From NCBI GenBank assembly GCA_012934845.2, contig WNNJ02002080.1, positions 19,411-83,410 on the forward strand: 64,000 nucleotides of DNA, given 5' to 3'. Shown here piece by piece: positions 63,551 through 64,000 of the stretch. The position numbers and the translations under genes are program-made. The notes under the pieces are model-generated. The model had not been told where the DNA came from. It saw only the letters and a list, made by a program, of their open reading frames with translations, and searched no databases. Origin of the DNA: Pomphorhynchus laevis (Eukaryota; Acanthocephala; Palaeacanthocephala; Echinorhynchida; Pomphorhynchidae). The stretch's first letter is position 1. Each line of letters opens with the position of its first letter.

Positions 63551-64000
63551 TATATTAATGTATAATTAATATATTAATTTATTTGATTTACTGATTTAAA
63601 TTAATTTGAATTCTAATTTTACTTGTGAAAACTTTTTCAAAATCAACTAGCTGACTCAGCTAGTTGAATTGATTAATGAACTATGTTTTGATGAAATTTG
63701 ATTATCTAGGACAAATTATATAACTTATATATTATATAAGTTAATATATAATATATATTAATAATATGCTACTAATATATTATATAATATATAATATATA
63801 TAATATATTATATTATATATATTATATAGTATATTATATAAAATATTAGTAGCACTTTGTGGCATTTCCTTTTAAAAATGCCACTAAGTCTCGCACCAGT
63901 TTTGTAGTACACTTTTATACTGTTCTTAAACTTTGAAGTTAACTTCGACAATCGAAGTTAACAATATATTATATATAATATATTATATAATATATAATAT
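63551..64000. repeat. AT-rich DNA with (AT)n-like low complexity
   Basis: Two stretches (about 63715-63850 and 63960-64000) consist of ATATATTATATA variants. A GC-richer hairpin (AACTTTGAAGTTAACTTCGA...CGAAGTTAA) lies between at about 63930-63962. Confidence 0.75.

Noticed and set aside
1-64000. tRNA or rRNA genes
   Set aside because: I saw no cloverleaf with A and B boxes and no rRNA-like block, although I could not run a covariance search.

Overview
The window is AT-rich eukaryotic (invertebrate animal) DNA made mostly of retrotransposon debris, with three host genes that I can support. Spliceosomal introns with clean GT...AG ends, metazoan gene families, LINEs and Penelope-like elements (PLEs) rule out a prokaryote. 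Several introns are tiny (48, 51, 53 and 55 bp) while others in the same gene reach 3 to 18 kb because they are packed with transposons. I cannot name the species.

Host genes. (1) A large minus-strand gene for a UBR1/UBR2-type N-degron E3 ubiquitin ligase covers about two thirds of the window. I traced 14 phase-compatible exons from 61451 down to the stop at 19829, about 793 codons of its C-terminal half: charged helix, split RING, middle region and C-terminal zinc/UBLC-like domain. Its 5' exons lie upstream of 61.5 kb or outside the window. (2) A minus-strand two-exon gene at 7129..1658 encodes a 71-residue PET117-like cytochrome c oxidase assembly factor; its 5.3-kb intron is full of PLE and LINE pieces. 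(3) A single-exon plus-strand class A GPCR lies at 8486..9604.

Mobile DNA. PLE family A is the commonest element, with about 20 broken pieces. Its pieces imply the order GIY-YIG endonuclease, linker, reverse transcriptase (RT), stop, then a structured 3' UTR, which is the permuted N-terminal-endonuclease order of the Naiad/Chlamys-like PLEs. PLE family B has the usual RT then GIY-YIG order (23.9-25.8, 58.9-60.1 and 63.2-63.5 kb). LINEs include an RLE-type family with an N-terminal Cys-rich motif and C-terminal restriction-like endonuclease (20.7, 40.0, 44.0 and 46.2 kb; the last nearly intact). An APE-type family has the same kind of Cys-rich motif in ORF1 and a 19-bp minisatellite just before ORF1 (49.5-54.06 kb, plus a truncated copy at 42.8 kb). 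There are also RTE-like pieces, an R2-like fragment, pieces of a Y(L/M)DD-GG RT family, and several small inverted-repeat elements.

Layout. 0-7.1 kb: PET117 gene and its TE-filled intron. 7.5-19.3 kb: GPCR between LINE and PLE fragments. 19.8-61.5 kb: UBR gene. Its last intron holds an RLE LINE, an RTE tail and PLE-B; the 26.2-29.4 kb intron holds the best PLE-A RT; the 32.6-38.7 kb intron holds a MITE and inverted PLE-A copies; the 39.0-56.7 kb intron holds a 14-kb head-to-tail LINE array, all antisense to UBR. 61.5-64 kb: a 228-bp tandem duplication, more PLE fragments and AT repeats. Between these the sequence is featureless AT-rich DNA.
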